This document shows, one piece after another, positions 56,923-64,000 of a DNA stretch of 64,000 nt. A program made the position numbers and the translations under genes. The DNA is from Kitasatospora xanthocidica (GTDB lineage: Bacteria > Actinomycetota > Actinomycetes > Streptomycetales > Streptomycetaceae), in the NCBI RefSeq assembly GCF_014656195.1, contig NZ_BNBY01000001.1, forward strand, positions 90,703 through 154,702, in the 5' to 3' direction. The notes beneath the pieces are model-generated. The model saw only the letters and a list, made by a program, of their open reading frames with translations, was not told the DNA's origin and did not search any database. Numbering within the stretch: position 1 is the stretch's first letter; every line of letters begins with the position of its first letter.

Positions 56923-58092
56923 ATGACCACGATAGACTCCTCCGCCCACGACACCAGAACCGATGAAACGTCGGACGAATTCACTCCGCAGCCGGACACC
57001 GGCGTGGCGCCGCTGGTCGACGGCTCGAAACTGATCGGCGATCCCCGGGACAGCGCGGTCGTCCGGGCGTCACACCGCGTCTACGAACACTTGATCGCGA
57101 TGTTCGCACCCGGAATGATCGAGGCCGCGTTCGACCTCGGCGTCTTCGTCGCCCTGGCCGACGGCCCGGCCACCCCCACCGACCTCGCCGCCCGGCTGGA
57201 CGCCGACGCGCACGGCCTGCGGGTGCTGCTCGACGGCCTGTACTGCTACGAGATCGTCCAGCGGGTCCGCGCCGAGGACGGCGAGGACCTCTACCGGCTG
57301 GTGGACGGCATGGCCGAGTGCCTGCTGCCCGGCGGCCTGTACAGCCTGGCCGGCCGGATCGGCTACGACCGGGCGATCGGCTGGGACGTCTGGCGCAACC
57401 TCGCCGACCACGTCAAGCGGCCCGCCCGCGGCGCGGACGGCGGCTACCAGGCCAACCAGCTGTCCGCCGAGGACTACGAGCAGGTGGCCCGCGGCATCAA
57501 CTTCTGGGCGCCGCCGATCGTCGAGTCGCTGGCCAACCTCCTGGCGGAGGAGGAGGGCTGGAAGGGCGAGGCCGACCGGTCCATGCTGGACGTCGGCTGC
57601 GGCACCGGCATCTACAGCCAGCTGCTCCTGCAGCGCTTCCGGGGACTGCGGGCGACCGGCCTGGACCACCCGCGGATCGTTCCCATCGCCCGCGGGCAGG
57701 CGGAGCGGCTGGGCGTGCGGGAGCGGTTCGAACCGGTGGAGCGCGACTTCTTCACCGAGGAGTGGAACACCGGCCAGGACCTCGTCCTGCTGGTGAACAT
57801 CTTCCACCTGCAGACCGCGGAGGGCTCCGAGGAGCTCATGCGACGGGCGGCGCAGGCGGTGCGCCAGGGAGGCGTGGTCGCGATCGTCGACCACATCGTC
57901 GACGACGAGACCGACGACCAGTCGATCCAGAACCGCTTCTTCCGGCTGTTCGCCGCGTCGATGCTCGTCACCGGCGGCGGGGACTCCTTCTCCCTGGCGG
58001 ACTACGACCAATGGCTCGACCGGGCCGGCCTGGTGCGGACCGCACTGGTCGACACCCCGATGCACCGGATCCTGCTCGCCCGGCGCCCGTGA
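56923..58092 (+). CDS. SAM-dependent methyltransferase with dimerisation domain (1)
   Basis: 389-residue class I methyltransferase. Residues about 45-130 form a winged-helix dimerisation domain (MIEAAFDLGVFVALADGP, TDLAARLDADAHGLRVLLDG), typical of small-molecule O-methyltransferases; the SAM motif I is MLDVGCGTGIYSQ, with Asp in ATGLDHPRI and the post-motif DLVLLVNIFHL. Catalytic base not identified. ATG preceded by GGGGATCG. Together with the next gene it forms an operon, with a hairpin in the 67-nt gap. Probably methylates an intermediate of the adjacent ACP/KS pathway; O-, N- or C-target unknown. Confidence 0.88.
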   Translation: MTTIDSSAHDTRTDETSDEFTPQPDTGVAPLVDGSKLIGDPRDSAVVRASHRVYEHLIAMFAPGMIEAAFDLGVFVALADGPATPTDLAARLDADAHGLRVLLDGLYCYEIVQRVRAEDGEDLYRLVDGMAECLLPGGLYSLAGRIGYDRAIGWDVWRNLADHVKRPARGADGGYQANQLSAEDYEQVARGINFWAPPIVESLANLLAEEEGWKGEADRSMLDVGCGTGIYSQLLLQRFRGLRATGLDHPRIVPIARGQAERLGVRERFEPVERDFFTEEWNTGQDLVLLVNIFHLQTAEGSEELMRRAAQAVRQGGVVAIVDHIVDDETDDQSIQNRFFRLFAASMLVTGGGDSFSLADYDQWLDRAGLVRTALVDTPMHRILLARRP

Positions 58093-58105
58093 TCATCACC
58101 AGCCC

Positions 58106-58126
58106 GGCCGGACCTCCCGTCCGGCC
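58106..58126 (+). terminator. Hairpin between the two methyltransferase genes
   Basis: GGCCGGAC/GTCCGGCC with a 5-nt loop, 14 nt after the first stop. Possibly an attenuator or mRNA processing/stability element rather than a full terminator. Confidence 0.5.
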
Positions 58127-58159
58127 TGCCGGATTCCATTCCTTAGAGGGGACAAGGAA

Positions 58160-59173
58160 ATGACCGACAACCTCGTGCTCGGAGCGGCGAGAATGACCGC
58201 CGCCGACATCTTCAACGCTACCGTCGCCTCCTCGGCGATCGGCGCCGCCTGGGAGGTCGGAGCCCTCGACGAGCTGGCGGAGCAGGACAAGCTGGACGTC
58301 GCCGAGTTCTCGGAACGCAACGACCTCGACCAGTTCGCGGTCGAGGGGATGTTCCAGGCCCTGGCCAGCGTCCGTATCGTCCAGCGGCAGGGCGCCCTGA
58401 TCGTCACCGACGTCAACTTCGCCGAGGTGTACCGCGCCAAGGCGTTCTACCACTGGCTGTCCCGCGGCTGCGCGGCGCTCTTCGCCGACATGCCGGCCGT
58501 GCTGAAGAACGAGAACCGCGTCGGCAGCTTCTACCGCCGCGACTCGGCCGCGATCGCGATCGCCTGCCGCGACATCAACGCCAACTTCTTCGACCCGGTG
58601 TTCAAGAAGGCCCTCGGCTCGGTCGGCGAGTTCAGCAAGATCGCCGACCTCGGCTGCGGCAGCGGCGAGCGCATCATCAGCGTGCTGCGGGAGAACCCGA
58701 ACGCGACCGGCCTCGGCATCGACATCGCCGAGGGCGCGCTGGGCGTGGCCCGGGCCTCGACCAAGGAGGCCGGCTTCGAGGGCAAGGTGTCCTTCGTCAA
58801 GGACGACGCCACCAACCCGCAGCCGCACCCGGAGTTCGCCGACGTCGACCTCCTGACCTCCTTCCTGATGGGCCACGACTTCTGGCCGCGGGAGAACTGC
58901 ATCGCCTCCCTGCGCGGGCTGCGCAAGGCGTTCCCGAACGTCAAGCGCTTCCTGCTCGGCGACACCGCGATGACCACGGACATCCCGGACTCCGAGATCC
59001 CGGTCTTCACCCTGGGCTTCGAGGTCGCGCACCGCATGATGGGTGCCTACCTGCCGACCCTGGAGGAGTGGAACGGGGTGTTCGAGGAGGGCGGCTGGCG
59101 CCTGGTCGAGGCGCACCGCGTGGTGACCCCGGCGGACAGCGTGATCTTCGAGCTCGAGCCGCTCGCCGACTGA
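58160..59173 (+). CDS. SAM-dependent methyltransferase (2)
   Basis: 337-residue class I methyltransferase. N-terminal helical domain (ADIFNATVASSAIGAAWEVG, ALASVRIVQRQGALIVTD) resembling dimerisation domains; SAM motif I IADLGCGSGERI; acidic loop LGIDIAEGALGVAR; VDLLTSFLMGHDFWP after motif II. Only weakly similar to the upstream paralogue, so probably a different position or substrate. GAGGGGACAAGGAA before the ATG is a strong ribosome site. A terminator follows, so the two methyltransferases form one unit. Confidence 0.88.
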   Translation: MTDNLVLGAARMTAADIFNATVASSAIGAAWEVGALDELAEQDKLDVAEFSERNDLDQFAVEGMFQALASVRIVQRQGALIVTDVNFAEVYRAKAFYHWLSRGCAALFADMPAVLKNENRVGSFYRRDSAAIAIACRDINANFFDPVFKKALGSVGEFSKIADLGCGSGERIISVLRENPNATGLGIDIAEGALGVARASTKEAGFEGKVSFVKDDATNPQPHPEFADVDLLTSFLMGHDFWPRENCIASLRGLRKAFPNVKRFLLGDTAMTTDIPDSEIPVFTLGFEVAHRMMGAYLPTLEEWNGVFEEGGWRLVEAHRVVTPADSVIFELEPLAD

Positions 59174-59180
59174 TGACACC

Positions 59181-59215
59181 GAAGTGCTCCGGGACTGATC
59201 ACCCCGGAGCACTTC
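59181..59215 (+). terminator. Terminator after the methyltransferase pair
   Basis: Perfect 13-bp stem GAAGTGCTCCGGG/CCCGGAGCACTTC with a 9-nt loop, 8 nt after the stop, followed by a T-rich stretch. Lies between convergent transcripts and could serve both. Confidence 0.85.
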
Positions 59216-59255
59216 TTCGTCTTCTCAATGGAATTGACTGGCCGTCACTTGGTGC

Positions 59256-59831
59256 CTACTTGGCTCCCGACTCGCTCTCCGCGACCGCGGGCATGGTGTG
59301 GCCCGGGCCGGTGGGCCGCACCTCGGTGATGCCGGGGGCGCGCCGCATCATCACGCCCTGCTGGACGGCCAGCGTGACGCCGACCCCCAGCCAGACCCCG
59401 TTGCCGTTGAACTGGCCGTGGAAGAAGACCACTTCGACGCCGCCGACGACCAGCCGCTCGGCCAGGTTCGCCACCCACAGCTTGGCGGTGGTCCGGCCGC
59501 CCTTGCGCAGCAGCCGGCCGGTCTGGTCCCGCCACATCGGCATCGTCAGACCACGGTAGTAGCCGAAGACCAGGGAGAACGCCAGCCCGATGACCAGGAA
59601 GACGACGCTCGTCGTCTTCGCCTCGGCGGGGCCGGGCGGCAGGAACCCACGCAGCACGAGCATCGCGACCCACAGGAAGGTCTGGGCTCTGACGTCGCGG
59701 ACACTGAACTGGGAGACGAGGACGATCGCCGTGATGAGGACGATGAACGCCACGTTGAGAACGGCGAAGACCGTGTCGTCCGAAGGCGAGTGCTGAGCGG
59801 CCAGGGATCCCCAGGATGCCAACAGCGTCAT
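59256..59831 (-). CDS. DUF1453-like integral membrane protein
   Basis: 191-residue protein with four to five hydrophobic helices (VFAVLNVAFIVLITAIVLVS, FLWVAMLVLRGFLP, VVFLVIGLAFSLVFGYY, GVWLGVGVTLAVQQGVMM). The loop GYYRGLTMPMWRDQTGRLLR resembles the DUF1453/CcdC-like family. No catalytic motif is visible. It starts 19 nt after the thioesterase stop, with GAGGTGG before the ATG, so the two are co-transcribed. Possible roles are export, self-protection or scaffold; none can be shown. Confidence 0.72.
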   Translation of the reverse strand: MTLLASWGSLAAQHSPSDDTVFAVLNVAFIVLITAIVLVSQFSVRDVRAQTFLWVAMLVLRGFLPPGPAEAKTTSVVFLVIGLAFSLVFGYYRGLTMPMWRDQTGRLLRKGGRTTAKLWVANLAERLVVGGVEVVFFHGQFNGNGVWLGVGVTLAVQQGVMMRRAPGITEVRPTGPGHTMPAVAESESGAK

Positions 59832-59849
59832 TGAGCCACCTCGGTGGTG

Positions 59850-60635
59850 TTAAGGGTGATGGTCGGGCCAAGTGCCTTGTGGCAGAACGCCTCTGAGCGC
59901 TGCCAGCACGGCGGCCGGGGTGGTGCGCGGGAAGTCGTGGCCGCCCTCCAGGACGGCCAGGGAGTACTCCCCCGCCGCACATGCGGACCAGTGGTGCAGG
60001 TGTTCGGCGGGCGCCACGGAGTCCTCGGAACCGCCGAGGACGTGCAACGGGGTGCGCACCGGGGAGGGGGCCGGCAGGACGTGGCCGTCGGCCAGCGTGA
60101 AGTCCTTCCTGATCCCGGCCAGGACGGTGCGCAGGAAGTCCGGGTACCTGAAGAGCTCGCGCGGGACAGCGTCCTGCGCGACCAGCCAGCGCAGCAGCTC
60201 GACGTCGCGCAGCTCGGACAGCTTCGCCTCCGGCGGCCGGTGCGGGGCGCGCGCGGCCGCCACGACGGTCGCCAGCGGCGCCGGGCCGCCGTGCCGCTCC
60301 AGGAGCAGCGTGACCTGATGGGCGAGCAGTCCGCCCAGGCTGTGGCCGAAGAGCACGAACGGGGTGTCGAACTCCCCGGCGAGGGCGGCGAACAGCTGCT
60401 CCGCCGTCTCCGCCAGCGAGTCGGGCAGCCGCTCCTCGGCGCGGGTTCCGCGGCCGGGCAGCTCCACCGGTGCCAGCTCGACCCCGGCCGGCAGATGGGC
60501 GCGCCAGCCGGCGAAGGCGCCCGCGCCGGCCCCGGCCTGCGGCAGGCAGATCACCCGAAGCCGCCGCTCCGAGGTCTCAACGCGGCCGACGATCCAGGGA
60601 GTTGACGATGACTTCGCCGGCACATCGGTGTCCAT
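59850..60635 (-). CDS. Type II thioesterase
   Basis: 261-residue alpha/beta-hydrolase thioesterase of the kind that edits carrier-protein-bound acyl chains. VICLPQAGAGAGAFAGWRAH start, VELPGRGTRAEERLPDS, nucleophile Ser99 in FGHSLGGLLAHQ, acid in LGGSEDSVAP and base His233 in GGHDFPRTT. Length typical for TEII. Start at MDTDVPAKSS; another in-frame ATG lies four codons upstream. Divergent from the ACP gene with 159 bp of promoter region between. It removes aberrant or stalled acyl groups from the ACP, or releases the product. Confidence 0.93.
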   Translation of the reverse strand: MDTDVPAKSSSTPWIVGRVETSERRLRVICLPQAGAGAGAFAGWRAHLPAGVELAPVELPGRGTRAEERLPDSLAETAEQLFAALAGEFDTPFVLFGHSLGGLLAHQVTLLLERHGGPAPLATVVAAARAPHRPPEAKLSELRDVELLRWLVAQDAVPRELFRYPDFLRTVLAGIRKDFTLADGHVLPAPSPVRTPLHVLGGSEDSVAPAEHLHHWSACAAGEYSLAVLEGGHDFPRTTPAAVLAALRGVLPQGTWPDHHP

Positions 60636-60794
60636 GACACCGAGCATAGGGGGCGGACCGGAACATTCTCCAGGCAAACCGACGGCAATCCGTCACCCCC
60701 GGAGGCGGTCCGGTCACCGAACGTTCGATCTTGCCGAGTCGTTGCCGGAGGCGATGCCTGGAAGGCCGGGCCCCGGCGCGGCGACGATCCATGT

Positions 60795-61130
60795 ATGACC
60801 GACATCGCCTCCGCCCAGATCCCTGATGTGATCAGCCAGCTGGTCAACCTCATCGCCCCGACCAAGAAGGACCGGATCGGTCCGGACACCAAGCTCGTCA
60901 GCGAGCTGGGCTACCACTCGCTCGCGATGGTCCAGATGGGTCTCACCCTTGAGGACGTCTTCGAGTTCGACGGCCTCCCCCAGGAGCGCGCCTCCGCGCT
61001 GGAGACCGTCCAGGAGATCACCGAGCTCGTCCAGGAGCTCCTGGACGAGGGCGAGGGCGTCCTGCCGACCGTCGACCACCTGCAGTCCATCGTCGTCCCG
61101 CTCGGCGGCGACTGGCCGCCGGCGTCCTGA
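60795..61130 (+). CDS. Discrete acyl carrier protein
   Basis: 111-residue ACP. Phosphopantetheine attachment is predicted at Ser42 in ELGYHSLAMVQM, where the usual Asp-Ser-Leu is His-Ser-Leu, followed by the recognition helix LTLEDVFEFDGL. A C-terminal extension beyond the normal 80-90 residues (LDEGEGVLPTVDHL onward) is unusual. Acidic overall, as ACPs are. It stands alone on the + strand between thioesterase and ketosynthase genes that are both on the other strand. Carries growing or substrate acyl chains for the KS, diiron oxygenase and TE. Confidence 0.9.
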   Translation: MTDIASAQIPDVISQLVNLIAPTKKDRIGPDTKLVSELGYHSLAMVQMGLTLEDVFEFDGLPQERASALETVQEITELVQELLDEGEGVLPTVDHLQSIVVPLGGDWPPAS

Positions 61131-61240
61131 CCTCGCGCCACCGCCCCGCCCTCCTCACGCCGCTACGCCACCGCCCCCGGGCCAGGAACCGACCTGGCGC
61201 GGGGGCGGACCCGTGAGCACGGGCAGGAGGAGGAGCGGGC

Positions 61241-62500
61241 TCACGCCCCGGCGCGGAAGGCCAGCACGGTGTTGTGCCCGCCGAAGCCCGCGCTCTGGGT
61301 GAGCGCCGCCAGCGGCCCGGCGGGCAGCGGCCGGGGCGCGAGCCGGACCACGTCCAGGTCGATCGCGTCGTCCAGGTCGTCCACGTTGATGGTGGGCGGA
61401 GCGGTGCGGTGGTGCAGGGCCAGGACGGTCATCGCCGCGGCCAGCGAACCGGAGGCGCCGATCAGGTGCCCGGCGGAGGACTTCACGGCCGACACGGCCG
61501 GCCGGACGCCGCCGAGCGCGGCCCGGATCGCCAGCGCCTCGGCCGCGTCGCCCACCGAGGTGGAGGAGGCGTGCGCGCTGACGTGGCCGACCTCCGCCGG
61601 CTCGACCCCGCCGTCCGTGAGCGCCCGCCGGATGGCCCGCGCCATCCCCTCGCCGTCCGGGTGCGGGCGGGTGATGTGGTGGGCGTCGACGCTCGCCCCG
61701 GCCCCGGCCAGCTCGGCGTAGATCCGGGCGCCGCGCCGACGGGCGTGCGCGCCGGACTCCAGGACCAGCACCGCCGCGCCCTCGCCCAGGACGAAGCCGT
61801 CCCGCTTCTTGTCGAAGGGCCGGGAGGCGCAGGCCGGGGCGTCGTTGTTGCGGGACAGCGCCTTCATCGCCGCGAAGGCGGTGATCGCCATCGGGTTGAT
61901 GACCGCCTCCGTGCCGCCGGCCACCACCACGTCGGCCCGGCCCAGCCGGATCAGGTCCAGTGCGGCCGCGATGGCGTCGGCGCCCGCCGCGCAGGCCGTC
62001 GAGGGCGCGTGGGCCACCGCCGTGGCGTTCAGCTCCAGCGCGCACAGCGCCGCCGCGGCGTTGTTCATCAGCATCGGCAGGGTGAACGGCGAGACCCGGC
62101 GGGTGTCCCCGGCCCGGATCAGGTCGTGGGCCGGCAGCAGGGTGCTCAGGCCGCCGATGCCGCTGCCGATGACCACCGCGAGGCGCTCGGACTCCGGGTG
62201 TCCCGGCGCGCCCGCGGCCGCGCCGAAGCCCGCGTCCAGCCAGGCCTCGCGCTGGGCCAGCAGGGCGAACTGGGCGGAACGGTCGGTGCGCCGGGCCTGG
62301 ACCCGGTCGATCAGCGGGGCCGGCTCCACGGCGGCCGGGGCCGCGATCCGCACCGGCAGGTCCGCGGCCCAGGGGTCGGCGATCGCGACCGCCGCCGAGA
62401 CCCCGTCGAGCAGTGCCTTCCAGGTGGACCCGGCGTCGCCGCCCAACGGCGTGGTGGCGCCGAGCCCGGTGATGACGACGTCGTCGCGCTGCGCAGGCAC
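61241..62500 (-). CDS. FabF-type beta-ketoacyl-ACP synthase
   Basis: 419-residue ketosynthase. Catalytic Cys170 (APSTACAAGADA), His310 (VSAHASSTSVGD, where AHGTST is usual) and Lys340/His345 (AVKSSAGHLIGASG); HHITRPHPDGEG and AGFGGHN are also typical. It condenses an acyl group with malonyl-ACP. No partner chain-length factor or acyltransferase is seen, so it either works alone in a fatty-acid-like cycle or uses a partner beyond the window. Start at MPAQRDDVVITG. Follows the diiron gene by 100 bp in the same direction. Confidence 0.94.
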   Translation of the reverse strand: MPAQRDDVVITGLGATTPLGGDAGSTWKALLDGVSAAVAIADPWAADLPVRIAAPAAVEPAPLIDRVQARRTDRSAQFALLAQREAWLDAGFGAAAGAPGHPESERLAVVIGSGIGGLSTLLPAHDLIRAGDTRRVSPFTLPMLMNNAAAALCALELNATAVAHAPSTACAAGADAIAAALDLIRLGRADVVVAGGTEAVINPMAITAFAAMKALSRNNDAPACASRPFDKKRDGFVLGEGAAVLVLESGAHARRRGARIYAELAGAGASVDAHHITRPHPDGEGMARAIRRALTDGGVEPAEVGHVSAHASSTSVGDAAEALAIRAALGGVRPAVSAVKSSAGHLIGASGSLAAAMTVLALHHRTAPPTINVDDLDDAIDLDVVRLAPRPLPAGPLAALTQSAGFGGHNTVLAFRAGA

Positions 62501-62511
62501 GCGGCTCCTCC

Positions 62512-62570
62512 GATTCGTTCTCGTCGTTCTCGTCGTTCTGTCGTTCGCTTCGTTCTGTCGTTCGCTTCGT
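62512..62570 (-). repeat. Short direct repeats in the diiron-KS spacer
   Basis: TTCTGTCGTTCGCTTCG is perfectly repeated in tandem (62536-62552 and 62553-62569), preceded by 9-bp TCGTCGTTC-type repeats. Fills most of the 100-bp gap and lies just before the KS ribosome site. Confidence 0.75.
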
Positions 62571-62600
62571 TCGAGTGACGGGGGTGCGGTCGCCCGGCGG

Positions 62601-63617
62601 TCAGTTGACGCCGACGAAGGCCTCCGGCTTGGCCAGGTGCTCGCTGAGGAAGAGGTCGCGCAGCTTCGGGCTGAGCAGGCCGACCTGCCGCAGGATGTGG
62701 ATCACCTGCTGGAACAGCAGCTGGCGGTAGCCGAACATCATCGGGTCGTTCATCGCGAAGGTGATGCCGCGCTCGACGTCCAGCTCCATGCGCTCCCACA
62801 CCTCGCGCAGCAGGAAGCGGCGGGACATCAGGAAGATCGACTCCAGCAGGAACTCCTCGCGCTCGGCGCGCTCCTTGCTGTTCATCTGCTCGTACATGCC
62901 GGTGAGCGAGACCACGCCGAAGCCGATGTGCCGGGCCTCGTCGCGGGCGATCATCCGGGTGATCTGGGTGATGATCGGCTCGCCGAAGCCGGTGCCCGCC
63001 AGCCGGGTCGCCGCCAGCGCGAGGCCCTCGACGATGACCTGCATGCCGAGGTAGACGATGTCCCAGTCGGACTCCGAGAGCAGGTCGCGCAGCAGCGACT
63101 TGAGGCCCGGGTTGATCGGGTAGGAGTTGCCCAGCTTCTCGTCGATGTACTTGGCGTACGCCTCGACGTGCCGCGCCTCGTCGGCGACCTGGGCGGCCGC
63201 GTAGATCTTGGCCTCCATGTCGGGCACGGTCTCCACCAGTCGGGCGGTGGTCACCAGCGCGCCCTGTTCACCGTGCAGGAACTGACTGATCATCCAGGAG
63301 AGGTACTCCCAGCGGAACTGGTTGATCAGTTCCTCGGGAACCGGGCTGCCCGCACCGCGGAAGTTCTGCAGACCGGTGCTCTGCCCCTCGTCCAACTGCG
63401 CGCCGAACCGGACCTCGTGGTTCCAGTCGATATCGGTCGCGGCGTTCCACTGCGCGATCTTGCTCTTCTCGTAGAGCGCCCAGAGCCGATTGTTGCGCTC
63501 GCCGTAGTTCCAGTTGAGATTTGCCTTGAACCCGGCGTCGACCTCCATCAGACTCTCCCTGGTCTTGTCCAGGGTGAACAGCACGGTTTCCCGTTCGCCG
63601 TGGATTTCGGTATTCAT
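62601..63617 (-). CDS. Ferritin-like diiron oxygenase (AurF/R2-type)
   Basis: 338-residue helical protein with a complete four-helix-bundle diiron site: Glu117 (HGEQGA), Glu147-Ala-Arg-His150 (VADEARHVEAY), Glu197 (VEGLA) and Glu227-Ala-Arg-His230 (RDEARHIGFG). Both ExxH motifs read DEARH, pointing to an internal repeat. The nearest functional families are AurF-like N-oxygenases and R2-like/fatty-acyl oxidases; which of amine oxidation, desaturation or hydroxylation occurs cannot be decided. Start at MNTEIHGERE, with AAAGGGG upstream; a longer frame is not family-like. Transcribed with the ketosynthase; likely acts on an ACP-bound intermediate. Confidence 0.87.
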   Translation of the reverse strand: MNTEIHGERETVLFTLDKTRESLMEVDAGFKANLNWNYGERNNRLWALYEKSKIAQWNAATDIDWNHEVRFGAQLDEGQSTGLQNFRGAGSPVPEELINQFRWEYLSWMISQFLHGEQGALVTTARLVETVPDMEAKIYAAAQVADEARHVEAYAKYIDEKLGNSYPINPGLKSLLRDLLSESDWDIVYLGMQVIVEGLALAATRLAGTGFGEPIITQITRMIARDEARHIGFGVVSLTGMYEQMNSKERAEREEFLLESIFLMSRRFLLREVWERMELDVERGITFAMNDPMMFGYRQLLFQQVIHILRQVGLLSPKLRDLFLSEHLAKPEAFVGVN

Positions 63618-63820
63618 CGCCGCCGGGCCCCTTTGGATTGACGTACTGCCACACGGATACTCTCGGACGGAACGCCCGCGAATAACGAGGCACTCACTGG
63701 GCAACTTGCAGGCATGATGAGTTGCCTGCGCCCCTGCCTGGGACGACGGAAGGCCACCTGGCGACACTGCACCGGAACACCGTCGGGCGTTCCGTATTCC
63801 CGTGCACAGGAGCCAGCCGT

Positions 63821-64000
63821 ATGGAGCCGAATTCCGTTCCCCGTCCGACCCGGAGCCTGACCGCCGAGCTGGAGGGCCTGCTGGGCGATCCGCTGGCGCC
63901 GTCCGGACCGTTCTCCTTCGCCGAGGTCGTGCGGCACGAGGAACTCGACGAGGTCCCGCCGGGCGCGGAGCGGCTGCTCCTGGACTGGGGACTGCCCGAG
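63821..64000 (+). CDS. Probable acyl-CoA dehydrogenase N-terminus, cut by the window end
   Basis: Sixty residues visible, MEPNSVPRPTRSLTAELEGL at the start and AERLLLDWGLPE at the edge. The pattern PFSFAEVVRHEELDEVPPGA followed by LLxxWGLPE resembles the first helices of acyl-CoA dehydrogenases found in secondary-metabolite clusters, which read F-x5-D-x2-E-x-P then GL near residue 60. Divergent from the diiron gene with about 200 bp of promoter region. Frame continues off the edge. Family call is tentative. Confidence 0.55.
   Translation, partial: MEPNSVPRPTRSLTAELEGLLGDPLAPSGPFSFAEVVRHEELDEVPPGAERLLLDWGLPE

Noticed and set aside
61241..62500. Classical type II aromatic PKS minimal set
   Set aside because: There is one KS, no chain-length factor and no cyclase or aromatase in the window.

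Overview
The window is very GC-rich, with tightly packed and often overlapping genes, GTG starts, purine-rich Shine-Dalgarno sites and long GC hairpins in place of U-tailed terminators. Gene content (Ssd/Tad locus, WblA, Crp, class III lanthipeptide genes, paired ArsA-type ATPases) points to the family Streptomycetaceae (Streptomyces or Kitasatospora); I cannot choose the genus or species. Much of the order matches, as I remember it, the conserved core of Streptomyces chromosomes (helicase, tad genes, ssd, HAD phosphatase, acsA, nhaA, marP-like, nudix, nth, then crp, the ArsA pair, wblA and a class A PBP).

Layout. 1-12 kb: 3' end of an MrfA-like helicase, convergent with an eight-gene Flp/Tad operon (ssd, cpaF, a 43-residue membrane peptide, tadB, tadC, a DUF4244 pilin and two TadE-like pseudopilins), followed by a HAD phosphatase, a degenerate Fic-like protein and a CooC-like ATPase. 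12-26.5 kb: housekeeping genes (SulP transporter fused to carbonic anhydrase, acetyl-CoA synthetase, beta-lactamase-fold hydrolase, NhaA, holin-like protein, an alpha/beta hydrolase lacking its nucleophile, MarP-like protease, CoA pyrophosphatase, endonuclease III). 26.6-44.7 kb: accessory DNA lying where nth and crp would otherwise be near neighbours. It holds a ram/amf-like class III lanthipeptide locus (response regulator, two half ABC transporters, three tandem near-identical precursor genes, a LanKC synthetase), a divergent MacB/FtsX-type ABC system, an unpaired histidine kinase, a secreted S53-type protease and several small metabolic genes. 44.9-54.8 kb: conserved core again (Crp, MBL hydrolase, nudix, RidA, DUF4177, ArsA pair, WblA, PBP, YqeY). 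55.4 kb to the end: left part of a biosynthetic cluster with an XRE/NB-ARC regulator, two methyltransferases, a membrane protein, type II thioesterase, discrete ACP, single FabF-type ketosynthase, a diiron oxygenase of the AurF/R2 type and the start of a probable acyl-CoA dehydrogenase.

How the genes work together. In the lanthipeptide locus LanKC should phosphorylate, eliminate and cyclise Ser/Cys residues in three precursors whose last 13 residues (STDCSNSSWLWCN) are identical, and the paired ABC half-transporters should export the product. Hairpins lie on both sides of the precursor array, so precursor dosage may be set separately from the enzymes. The divergent promoter region carries a symmetric, helically phased operator-like array that could couple LanKC to the neighbouring ABC pump. 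The right-hand cluster looks like an ACP-tethered fatty-acyl/polyketide-like pathway with N- or C-oxidation and two methylations; the product cannot be read from the window.

Another recurring feature is short tandem repeats in intergenic DNA, often starting at or near a stop codon (units of about 4, 12, 16, 20, 21 and 30 bp). No rRNA, tRNA, CRISPR array, insertion sequence or integrase was recognised.
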